The notes beneath the pieces were generated by a model. The model was not told the origin of the DNA and made no database searches. It was given only the letters and a program-made list of their open reading frames with translations. From Labilithrix sp. (GTDB lineage Bacteria > Myxococcota_A > Polyangia > Polyangiales > Polyangiaceae): 33,908 nucleotides of DNA. The stretch spans positions 1-33,908 of the forward strand of contig JAHBWA010000096.1 in NCBI GenBank assembly GCA_019637195.1. Direction: 5' to 3'. The position numbers and the translations under genes were made by a program. The first letter of the stretch is position 1. Each line of letters starts with the position of its first letter. This document shows positions 7,401 through 14,450 of this stretch, one piece after another.

Positions 7401-7750
7401 GTGGTACTCTTCGTCTCGAGCGTCGAACGGGACGGCAAGACTCCGATCGAGCAGGACAAGTGGGTGACCGCCGCCTTGGAGCTGTTCGGTGGGTCTTCGG
7501 TGGTGCCACGGCGTATCCGAAGGCCCGAGGCGTTTGGAGGGACGACGAGCGTGCGGGGGCCCTCGTCTTCGACGAGCCCGTCGTCGTCCACTGCTACATG
7601 GTCCCCGAAGCAATCGAGGACGAAGGCAACCTGCGAAGCCTGGCCGCTTTCTGCCGCAGGATGGGCCGGGAGACGAGCCAGGGAGAGATCGGTCTCGTGA
7701 TCGCCGACGAGTACTTCGCGATCCGCAACTACGAGGAGCCTGAGCCATGA
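7401..7750 (+). pseudogene. Conserved hypothetical protein, first gene of a two-gene cassette, frameshifted
   Basis: Frame 1 of the gene reads VVLFVSSVERDGKTPIEQDK then WVTAALELFG. After about 7490 the sense continues one frame over as VFGGATAYPKARGVWRDDER, GALVFDEPVVVHCYM and ending EIGLVIADEYFAIRNYEE. The join LELFG/VFGGATAYP reads as a single protein of roughly 115 residues with one missing or extra base. I know no function for it. It could be an authentic frameshift, a sequencing or assembly error, or a site of recoding. Its stop overlaps the ATG of the next gene (ATGA at 7747-7750), so the two are translationally coupled. Toxin-antitoxin-like size and overlap are suggestive only. Confidence 0.55.
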
Positions 7751-8109
7751 AGTCGAAGCCCAAGCTGAACATGGACAAGATCGCCACGACGCTCGGAGCT
7801 GAGCGTCGTGGGAAGGCCGAAGCTGGCGGTGGCTACTTCGGAGCGATGCAGCTCATTGCGCAGGTTGAGGCCCGCTTCCGTGCTCCGTCCGGGGGCGGCC
7901 GAAGCACCGATCCGGAGTGGACAGAACGGCGCCTTGTCCCGTTGGCCCCTAAGTCCCTCGCCCGACTCGAACGAATCGCCGAGAGCATTCACGACAAGGG
8001 CGGTCCGGTGGTCGCTCCTCTACAAGTTGCAGCACTTCTTCTAGAGCGAGCGACCGAGGAAGTGAACGACGAAGCGATCGAGGTGCTGGCGAAGGCAAAG
8101 GCATCCTGA
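7747..8109 (+). CDS. Conserved hypothetical protein, second gene of the cassette
   Basis: This 120-residue protein begins MKSKPKLNMDKIATTLGAER. It contains GGGYFGAMQLIAQVEARFRA and STDPEWTERRLVPLAPKSLA, then a helical C-terminus (APLQVAALLLERATEEVNDE). It is soluble, with a basic N-terminus and an amphipathic helical end. The start is fixed by the ATGA overlap with the upstream frameshifted gene. I do not recognise a named domain. A DNA-binding antitoxin is one possibility given the pairing, size and mobile neighbourhood, but nothing in the sequence proves it. Confidence 0.7.
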   Translation: MKSKPKLNMDKIATTLGAERRGKAEAGGGYFGAMQLIAQVEARFRAPSGGGRSTDPEWTERRLVPLAPKSLARLERIAESIHDKGGPVVAPLQVAALLLERATEEVNDEAIEVLAKAKAS

Positions 8110-8145
8110 AGCTCTCGCCGCAGCGATGCCGTGGGCCGGACCGAA

Positions 8146-8177
8146 GAGGCCGATGGTGATCACGAGTGACGTGAGCG
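8146..8177 (+). repeat. 32-bp direct repeat, copy 2 (right of unknown cassette)
   Basis: GAGGCCGATG-GT-GATCACGAGTGACGTG-A-GCG matches 7245-7276 at 29 of 32 positions. The two copies are 901 bases apart and in the same orientation. They could be attachment-site-like ends, a target duplication that has drifted, or a dispersed repeat. Confidence 0.65.
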
Positions 8178-8252
8178 CCGGGAGCGGTACGATCCTCTCC
8201 ATGCTCTCGGGGCACACGTTGCTGTCGTCGGCGATGACGCCCGAGTCCGACG

Positions 8253-8990
8253 GTGGACGAACCACAACACTTCCCGCCTGTGAGTCCCCCCAAGCCCGAC
8301 CCGTTGACGGAGTGGCACGCCAAGCTGAATTCCGCGCGAGAGCTGATCGATGCGCGCGAGACAGCCGCGGCGCGCGTCGTATTGAATGAGCTGATGTCCT
8401 TCGTCGACAGGACCTGGGGTCCCGAGGATGTTCATCTCATCAGGCCGCTGCGGTTGATGGCGACCTCGCACTTCTGCGAGCACGAGCCGCTCGCGCCGGA
8501 GAACGGCCCAGAGGTCGATTGTCTGCGACGAGCGCTCTCCATCGCTCGTCGCAGACTGGGTGATGACCACGGCGAAGTGGCTTCATTGGCCGGCGAGCTC
8601 GGTGGTGCTCTGGTCGTCGCCGGATCGATCGATGACGGCTGCGCCTTGATGACTGAATGCTTGGCGATCGCAGCTCGAATCGGAGCGTTGGACTCGTTCT
8701 CCCGCTACTTCTTTTCCATAGGCCACGCGAGGATGGCGCAAGGTCGACCGCAGGAAGCTCTCGGGTTCTTCGAGCACGCGCTCGCAGCGTGTGAGCGCGA
8801 CCGCCGGCCATCGGTTATCGCCGTCGCTCGCTACAGTCTTGGCAAGTGTCTTCGCGAGTTGGGGCGCTTCAAGGACGCGCTCGTCGAGCTCGAGGTGGCA
8901 CTGAACATTGCCAAGGCGGATCGCCGCGATCCGGCGTTTGTCGTCGCGGTGAGGAGGGAGCTCGAGCTCGTCGTTCGGTCGGAACGATGA
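8253..8990 (+). CDS. Tetratricopeptide repeat protein
   Basis: A GTG at 8253 gives 245 residues with no signal peptide or membrane segment, so the protein is probably cytoplasmic. Helix pairs typical of TPRs are visible: CLRRALSIARRRLGDDHGEV with ASLAGELGGAL near residues 90-115, then FFSIGHARMAQGRPQEALGF (about 155-175) and ARYSLGKCLRELGRFKDALV (about 200-220) followed by ELEVALNIAKADRRDP. The last two carry the G-x-x-x-x-A pattern. TPRs mediate protein contacts, and no partner gene is evident beside it. It stands alone between the mobile region and the M20 peptidase, so its role is unknown. A later GTG at 8280 is an alternative start. Confidence 0.75.
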   Translation: MDEPQHFPPVSPPKPDPLTEWHAKLNSARELIDARETAAARVVLNELMSFVDRTWGPEDVHLIRPLRLMATSHFCEHEPLAPENGPEVDCLRRALSIARRRLGDDHGEVASLAGELGGALVVAGSIDDGCALMTECLAIAARIGALDSFSRYFFSIGHARMAQGRPQEALGFFEHALAACERDRRPSVIAVARYSLGKCLRELGRFKDALVELEVALNIAKADRRDPAFVVAVRRELELVVRSER

Positions 8991-9068
8991 CTGGGCGCCG
9001 CTACGCGAGCAATCGGCGCGCGGCGCGGAGCCGGGCGGCACGGACGCACGACGCGCGCCCCGCGGCGC

Positions 9069-10454
9069 TCACTTCGCGAGGGCCTGCGCCAGCTCCGCGT
9101 AGAGGTGGACGTTCGCCTTCACGGTCTTCGTGTAGACGCCGACGTGCATCGACTCGTTCGGGCCGTGCGCACCGGTCTCCGGATCGATGACGCCGTTCAG
9201 GACGAGCGGGAGGCGCGAGAAGCGCTTGCCGAAGAGCGCGACGAACGGGATCGAGCCGCCGAGGCCGACGCGGAGCGGCGCGCGTCCCCAGGCCTTCTCG
9301 TAGGCGCGATCGGCCGCGTCGAACGCGGGCCCCGCGGCCGTGTAGTCCCACGACGACGCCGCGCCGGGCATCCGCTCGAGCGAGACCGTGAGCCCGCCCG
9401 GGACGTCGCGCCGGAGCTCGCCCTCGACGGCGGCGAACAGCTCGTCGGACGTCTGCCCCGGCGCGATCCTCAAGCTCAGCTTGGCGGAGGCCGACTTCCG
9501 GATCGCGTTCTTCTCCGAGCCCGGCACGGGGAAGGTCGTCGACAGGACGGTCACCGCAGGCTGGCGCCAGACCCACGCCGCCGGGCTGAGGCCGCGCTCG
9601 GGGAGCGGCGCGACGCCGTCGAGCAGGCGCGCCCCGGTCCGGATCACCTCCTCGTTCAGCGGCACGTCGCGCGAGCTCGCGAGCCACGCCGGATCGATCG
9701 GGCGGCGCGCGACGCGCAAGCGCCCGTCCTCGTCGACGAGGCGCGCGAGGAGGGCGACCAGCGTGGTCGCCGGGTCCGGCGCGACGTTGCCCCAGAGCCC
9801 CGAGTGGACGTCGCTCGCGGCGCTGGCGACGGAGACCTCGACCTCGAGGAGCCCTCGCAGGCTCACCGTCAGGCCGGGGATGTCGACGCTCGGGTTCTCG
9901 CAGTCCGTGAGGACCATCGCTTCGGAGTCGAACGCGTCGGGGTAGGCGTCCATGAAGCGCTCGAGGTTCGGGCTGCCGATCTCCTCCTCGCCCTCGAGCA
10001 GGATCTTGATGTTGCACGGCAGCCCGCCGGTCTCCTTCAGCCAGGCCTCCATGGCCACGAGGTGACTGAGCCAGCCGCCGACGTCGTCGGCCGAGCCGCG
10101 GCCGTAGAGGCGATCGCCCTTGCGCACGATCGCGTGCGGATCGGTGCTCCAGGCCTCTCCCTTCACGGGCTGCACGTCGAAGTGACCGTAGACGAGCACC
10201 GTCGGCGCGCCGGGACCGGCGCCGGTCCACTCCGCGGCGACGCACGGGAGCGCGTCGGGGAGCTCGAGGACACGCGCGCGGGAGAAGCCGAGCTTCGCGA
10301 GATCGGTGCGGATGAGCTCGGCGAGCTCGAGGAGCCGCGGCGCGGCCTCGGGATCGCTCGAGATGGGCGCGAAGCCGATGTAGCGGTTCAGCGCGGCGAA
10401 GGATGCTTCCACGGCCTGTTCGGCGACGAGAGCGACACGGGAGACGTCGACCAT
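9069..10454 (-). CDS. M20-family metallopeptidase (dipeptidase)
   Basis: From ATG 10454 this gives 461 residues without a signal peptide, of the usual length for M20 dipeptidases. Metal and catalytic motifs are present: VLVYGHFDVQP near residue 95 (metal-binding His and catalytic Asp), YGRGSADDVGG (bridging Asp), LEGEEEIGSPN (catalytic and metal Glu), MVLTDCENP, SDVHSGLWGN at the lid-domain border and, near the C-terminus, HGPNESMHVGVY with the last metal His. These enzymes cleave dipeptides or acyl amides in the cytoplasm with two metal ions, usually zinc. The closest resemblance is to the carnosinase/DapE-like dipeptidase branch; the substrate cannot be told. A longer in-frame ORF extends upstream but lacks conserved sequence. 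The gene is divergent from malic enzyme across 216 bases of GC-rich DNA with no recognisable promoter. Confidence 0.9.
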   Translation of the reverse strand: MVDVSRVALVAEQAVEASFAALNRYIGFAPISSDPEAAPRLLELAELIRTDLAKLGFSRARVLELPDALPCVAAEWTGAGPGAPTVLVYGHFDVQPVKGEAWSTDPHAIVRKGDRLYGRGSADDVGGWLSHLVAMEAWLKETGGLPCNIKILLEGEEEIGSPNLERFMDAYPDAFDSEAMVLTDCENPSVDIPGLTVSLRGLLEVEVSVASAASDVHSGLWGNVAPDPATTLVALLARLVDEDGRLRVARRPIDPAWLASSRDVPLNEEVIRTGARLLDGVAPLPERGLSPAAWVWRQPAVTVLSTTFPVPGSEKNAIRKSASAKLSLRIAPGQTSDELFAAVEGELRRDVPGGLTVSLERMPGAASSWDYTAAGPAFDAADRAYEKAWGRAPLRVGLGGSIPFVALFGKRFSRLPLVLNGVIDPETGAHGPNESMHVGVYTKTVKANVHLYAELAQALAK

Positions 10455-10670
10455 GCGCTCCTCGCTAGCACGGCGCGGCCTCGGGGGTGAACCCGATGCG
10501 TCTCGCGTGCGCGACAGCTGCCTCGCACGCGCACGCATGCGACAGGCCGCCGGGCGGCGGCTGCCCGCGCGGCGCGTCGAAGCGCCGATGACTCGGAGCG
10601 TCAGCGCCGGCGCCGCACGAGCGCGCATCGGCGGCGCGCGACACGTCGCTTCGTGGTAGACGCGGGAGTC

Positions 10671-12392
10671 ATGAAGCCCACGACTTCAGCTGCCCGCGCC
10701 TTCGCCATCGTGGGCGACGACGGCGACCGAGCCGTCGCCGTTCGCGTGACCGGAGAGGCGCTCCTCCGTTCGCCGCTCGCCAACAAGGGCACGGCCTTCA
10801 CCACCGCCGAGCGCGTAGAGCTCGGTCTCGTCGGGCTCCTGCCTCCGCGCGTCGAGTCGCTCGAGGAGCAGACGGCGCGCGCGTACGCGGCGTTCCTCCG
10901 CGAGGCCACTCCGCTCGGCCGTCATCAGCTGCTCCGCCGCATCCAGGACACGAACGAGGTCCTCTTCTACGCGCTGCTCCAGGCGTACGTGCGCGAGATG
11001 CTCCCGGTCGTCTACACGCCGACGGTCGGCGAAGGCGTCGAGCGCTTCTCGGACATCTACGAGGTGCCGCGAGGCCTCTCGATCTCGCTCGAAGATCCAG
11101 AGCCCCCGAAGAACCTGGTCGCGAGCCACCCCGTCGACGACGTCCGGATGATCGTCGCGACGGACTCGTCGGCGATCCTGGGCATCGGCGACCAGGGCTA
11201 CAACGGCCTCGCGATCTCGATCGGCAAGCTCGCGCTCTACACGCTCGGCGGCGTCAGCCCGCTCCGGACCGTCCCGGTCGTCCTCGACGTCGGGACCGAC
11301 CGCGCCGCGCTCCTCGACGATCCGTCGTACCTCGGCGTGCGCCACCCGCGCCTCCGCGGCGAGGCCCACCTCGAGCTCGTGCGCAAGTTCGTGCTCGCCG
11401 TGCGCGAGCGCTGGCCGAAGGCCGTCATCCAGTGGGAGGACTTCGGCAAGGACACGGCGTTCGACGTGCTCGACGCGTTCCGCGACGTGGTCCCCTCGTT
11501 CAACGACGACATCCAGGGGACGGGCGCCGTGGCGCTCGCCGGTCTCCTCGCGGCGACCCGCTCCCGTGGGCGAGCCCTGTCGGCCGAGCGCTTCCTCGTC
11601 TACGGCGCGGGCGCCGGCGGCGCGGGCGTCGCCCGGGCGATCCGCGACGGGCTCGAGCGCGAGGGCCTCAGCCGCGACGAGGCGAGATCGCGCGTCTTCG
11701 TGGTCGACTCGAAGGGGCTCCTCGTCGAGGGCCGCGCCATGGAGCCCTACAAGCAGGCGCTCGCCCAGCCGGCGAGCGCCGTCGCGGGCTGGACCGTCGC
11801 CGGCAAGGCGCCGACGTTGATGGAGACCATCTCGAGCGGCAAGGTGACCGCGCTGCTCGGCCTCTCGGGTCAGCCGGCGTCGTTCGACGAGCCGGTGATC
11901 CGAGCGGTGACGGCGAACACGACGACGCCGATCGTCTTCGCGCTCTCGAACCCGACCAGCGTCTGCGAGGCGATCCCCGCCGACGTCCTCCGCTGGACCG
12001 ACGGGCGCGCCGTCGTCGCGACCGGCAGCCCCTTCGCGCCCGTGACGGTCGCCGGCAAGACGTACGCGATCGGCCAGGGCAACAACGCCTTCATCTTCCC
12101 AGGGCTGGGCTTCGGCGCGATCCTGACCGAAGCGCGCAAGGTCACCGACGGGATGGTCGCCGCGGCCGCCGACGCGCTCGCCGACTTCACGCTCGAGCGC
12201 TACGGGCGCGATGGGCTGATCTACCCGCCCGTCGACGACATCCGCGACGCGTCCGTTCGCGTCGCCGCGCGCGTCGCGAAGCGCGCAATCGAAGACGGCG
12301 TCGCCGGTCGCGCGGATCTCCCGGACGACCTCGAGAGCCACGTGCGCCGCCTCGCCTGGGCGCCGCGCTATCTGCCGTACCGCCTCGCCTGA
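10671..12392 (+). CDS. maeA: NAD-dependent malic enzyme (malate dehydrogenase, oxaloacetate-decarboxylating)
   Basis: This converts malate to pyruvate and CO2 with NAD(P) reduction, linking the TCA cycle to pyruvate. The 573-residue product has the long (eukaryotic/SfcA-type) architecture. Motifs seen include LLPPRVESLEEQ, VVYTPTVGEGVERFSDIYE with the catalytic Tyr, IVATDSSAILGIGDQGYNGL, VIQWEDFGKDTAFDVL, PSFNDDIQGTGAVALAG (metal and catalytic region), the Rossmann motif VYGAGAGGAGVA, FALSNPTSVCEA and IGQGNNAFIFPGLGFG. ATG 10671 is preferred because family homology begins just after it; the GTG at 10653 would add six residues. The gene stands alone on the plus strand and is followed by two strong hairpins. 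Confidence 0.95.
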   Translation: MKPTTSAARAFAIVGDDGDRAVAVRVTGEALLRSPLANKGTAFTTAERVELGLVGLLPPRVESLEEQTARAYAAFLREATPLGRHQLLRRIQDTNEVLFYALLQAYVREMLPVVYTPTVGEGVERFSDIYEVPRGLSISLEDPEPPKNLVASHPVDDVRMIVATDSSAILGIGDQGYNGLAISIGKLALYTLGGVSPLRTVPVVLDVGTDRAALLDDPSYLGVRHPRLRGEAHLELVRKFVLAVRERWPKAVIQWEDFGKDTAFDVLDAFRDVVPSFNDDIQGTGAVALAGLLAATRSRGRALSAERFLVYGAGAGGAGVARAIRDGLEREGLSRDEARSRVFVVDSKGLLVEGRAMEPYKQALAQPASAVAGWTVAGKAPTLMETISSGKVTALLGLSGQPASFDEPVIRAVTANTTTPIVFALSNPTSVCEAIPADVLRWTDGRAVVATGSPFAPVTVAGKTYAIGQGNNAFIFPGLGFGAILTEARKVTDGMVAAAADALADFTLERYGRDGLIYPPVDDIRDASVRVAARVAKRAIEDGVAGRADLPDDLESHVRRLAWAPRYLPYRLA

Positions 12393-12407
12393 GCGGCCCC
12401 CTCGCTC

Positions 12408-12424
12408 GCCGGTCGGCGACCGGC
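12408..12424. terminator. Hairpin between convergent genes (first)
   Basis: GCCGGTC-GGC-GACCGGC is a perfect 7-bp stem with a 3-base loop, 16 bases after the malic enzyme stop. No T-tract follows, as is common in very GC-rich genomes. It overlaps the site where a minus-strand transcript from the CAP gene would also end. Confidence 0.45.
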
Positions 12425-12510
12425 CTCACTCGCGGTCCATCGGCTCGAGCGCGGACGCCCGCGCTCGACGGTCGACCTCACTCGCAGTCGGTCGGCTCGA
12501 TCGCGAACGC
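12424..12510 (-). repeat. Imperfect 52-bp-period tandem duplication of the CAP gene 3' end
   Basis: Bases 12424-12458 and 12476-12510 match at 30 of 35 positions. The second copy encodes the end of the CAP lipoprotein including its stop (AFAIEPTDCE). The first copy, beyond the stop, still reads ASALEPMDRE plus a stop in equivalent phase. This is a local duplication of the gene terminus. Confidence 0.55.
12446..12467. terminator. Strong hairpin between convergent genes (second)
   Basis: CGAGCGCGG-ACGC-CCGCGCTCG is a perfect 9-bp stem with a 4-base loop, midway between the convergent malic enzyme and CAP-lipoprotein stops. It could serve both directions. There is no T-tract. Confidence 0.5.
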
Positions 12511-13539
12511 GAGCGGGCGCGGCCCGTCGACGTGCACGTCGTAGACGCGTCCGGGCTCCGTGGTCCATCCGTCCGGCACGATGCGGAGCGCCGAGCGGCT
12601 CCCGAGGTGCGGCGTGAGGTGGGTCACGCGCGCGGCGAGCGGGCGCCCGGACGACGACACCGTGGCCGTCGCGGCGTCGAGGTCGTCGTCGTCGCTCTGC
12701 ACCGTCCAGCCCATCTCGTCGAGGCGCTGGGCCGCGAAGACGTCGATCGGCACCGGCCCCGGCGGTGGCCACGCCGCCCAGCCGCGCGCCGGCGGCTCGC
12801 TGTCCCCGGCGGCGTCCACCTCCACGGCGCGCGCGCGCTCGGTCCCCTCGCCCGCGTCGAGGCCACGCCCGTCCACGACGACGCACGCGTAGCGATCCGT
12901 CGTGCCGATCCCGACGCGCGTGAGCGCCTCGGAGAGGAGCCAGCGCCGATGCACCATCGTTTCCTCGTTGCCTGGATCCTCGAAGAATGCGCCGATCGAG
13001 ACGGGCGCGCTCCGGTTGGCGACGAGCCCGAGGGACGACGCCAGGGCGGCCTCCTCCGACCAGCAGCGCCAGTCGCGCGGCGGCGTGTGCGAGAGCTTCT
13101 CGTTGGCGTGCGCGACGAGCGCGCACGCTTGCGCCGCGCTCGTCCACGCGACCTCGCCGGCGACCGGCGGGAGGTCGGCGAGGAAGCGATGCGCGTTCAA
13201 GACGCGGAGCGCGCGCGTGACGGCCTCGGCGTCGGGCGCGGCGGCGACGCAGCGCGCCGCGTCACCGCGAAAGCGGACCGGCGCGCGGCCAGCGCGGCCT
13301 TCGCAGCGCCAGCGGTGGCAGACCTGCTCACGACGGCTCGGGCCGGGCTCCCGCGCGCACGCAGCGTCCAGCTCATCGGTGAGCACCTCCAGCGCGGGCG
13401 GTGACTTCGCGTCGTCCGCCCGCGCCGCGCTCGCGCTCACGGCCCCGCCCGCGGCGAGGTCACCGCTCTCGATCACGCAGGCAGGCAAGGCGAGCACGAC
13501 GGCCACGACGGCGAAGCAACGACGAAACATCCGGTCCAC
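12478..13539 (-). CDS. CAP (SCP/PR1)-domain lipoprotein
   Basis: The N-terminus MDRMFRRCFAVVAVVLALPA followed by C is a lipoprotein signal with lipobox LPAC, so export and lipidation are expected. After a Ser/Ala-rich linker and a Cys-containing segment (EQVCHRWRC), residues about 105-230 carry a CAP fold: VTRALRVLNAHRFLADLPPV, WTSAAQACALVAHANEKLSH, and EETMVHRRWLLSEALTRVGI with VVVDGRG. These match the helix and His/Glu cavity positions of secreted CAP proteins, whose bacterial members have mostly unknown roles. The C-terminal 120 residues are unassigned, perhaps a beta-rich domain. GTG 13539 or ATG 13530 could be the start. It is divergent from the peptidase-like gene at 13674, with 134 bases between them. 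Confidence 0.75.
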   Translation of the reverse strand: MDRMFRRCFAVVAVVLALPACVIESGDLAAGGAVSASAARADDAKSPPALEVLTDELDAACAREPGPSRREQVCHRWRCEGRAGRAPVRFRGDAARCVAAAPDAEAVTRALRVLNAHRFLADLPPVAGEVAWTSAAQACALVAHANEKLSHTPPRDWRCWSEEAALASSLGLVANRSAPVSIGAFFEDPGNEETMVHRRWLLSEALTRVGIGTTDRYACVVVDGRGLDAGEGTERARAVEVDAAGDSEPPARGWAAWPPPGPVPIDVFAAQRLDEMGWTVQSDDDDLDAATATVSSSGRPLAARVTHLTPHLGSRSALRIVPDGWTTEPGRVYDVHVDGPRPLAFAIEPTDCE

Positions 13540-13673
13540 GACGACAACGGCCAGCCCCGCGCGAAGTTCAGGCCTCGCCTGCGGTCACCGCGCGACTCCG
13601 TGCGCGCTCCCCCGCACTCGACGCCACCTCTGACCACCTTCGCGTCGTCGTCGTGACAAAGTAGCATCGCGCG

Positions 13674-14344
13674 ATGAGCAACCAGAGCAACGCCGCCGAG
13701 GCGCTCGCGCGGGCTCGCGAGCAGTCGAAGACGTTCAAGTCGTCGAACAAGTACTTCGACGAGCGCATACACCCGGCGAAGTTCAAGCGCCGGTACGAGA
13801 GCTCGCTGTATCGAGGCGCGATCGAGAAGGACGCGCCGACGCGCGGCGCGTCGATGGAGGACATCGTCGGTTACGCCGACAAGGTGATCAACGTCGCCAA
13901 GGTGCGGCCAACTGCGGCGAGCTCTCCGCGCTCGCGTGCGCCTACCTGAGCCACGCGGGCGTCGAGCTCTTCGACTACGTCATCCTGCAGGCGCCGGGCG
14001 ACCACGCGTTCGTCGCCATCGGCCAGACCGCGCCGGCGAACGGCGTCTATCCCTTCAGCTTCGCCGACTGGGACGACGACGCATGGATCTGCGACCCCTG
14101 GGCGAACCTCACGTGCGCAGCGAACGTGTACCCGACCCAGTGGCGGGCAAAGATGACGCACTGGCAGGAAGTGGGAAAGAGGCTCGGCAAGCCCGGCGAC
14201 GAGTACCTCGGACAGTTCGAGGTCGTCGACGCGACGGATCCGTACTGGCTGAACGGGCTCACCGACTGCAACAAGCTCTCTCTCACCCATCAGCCGCTGG
14301 CCGCACCGGCTCAGCACAACGCCCGCTGCTGCGTCCTGCTTTGA
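13674..14344 (+). pseudogene. Cysteine-peptidase-like protein with C-terminal CAAX box, interrupted by a frameshift
   Basis: The first frame (from ATG 13674) reads MSNQSNAAEALARAREQSKT on to YADKVINVAKV. From about 13902 the sense continues in the next frame as AANCGELSALACAYLSHAGV, then VILQAPGDHAFVAIG and DDAWICDPWANLTCA, ending ARCCVLL and a stop. Joined, this gives about 223 residues. Cys near residue 80 (ANCGE), His near 110 (GDHAF) and Asp near 140 (CDPWA) form a Cys-His-Asp set as in papain-fold peptidases and several type III/IV effectors. The last four residues, CVLL, fit a CAAX prenylation box of geranylgeranyl type, a eukaryotic signal known in some bacterial effectors. There is no signal peptide. 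The frameshift may be an assembly or sequencing error, true decay or recoding; the conserved-looking second half argues for recent or artefactual origin. The exact family is not recognised. Confidence 0.6.
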
Positions 14345-14450
14345 GCGCGATATCTCCCGTGCGCGCCGGGAGGCGCCCGCGCGGAGACTCCGAGGGCGCC
14401 CGAAGACGGCGCGTGACGGGGCAGAGCGGGCTCGCTAGCCTCGGCCGGGC

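Noticed and set aside
8041..8265. Small minus-strand ORF with a hydrophobic stretch (TSLVITIGLFGPAHGIAAA)
   Set aside because: Overlaps the 3' end of the cassette gene and the 32-bp repeat, has no homology I recognise, and the similar stretch at the other repeat copy simply reflects the shared DNA.
10686..12341. 551-codon minus-strand ORF opposite malic enzyme
   Set aside because: Antisense shadow of a well-supported gene with conserved malic-enzyme motifs throughout.
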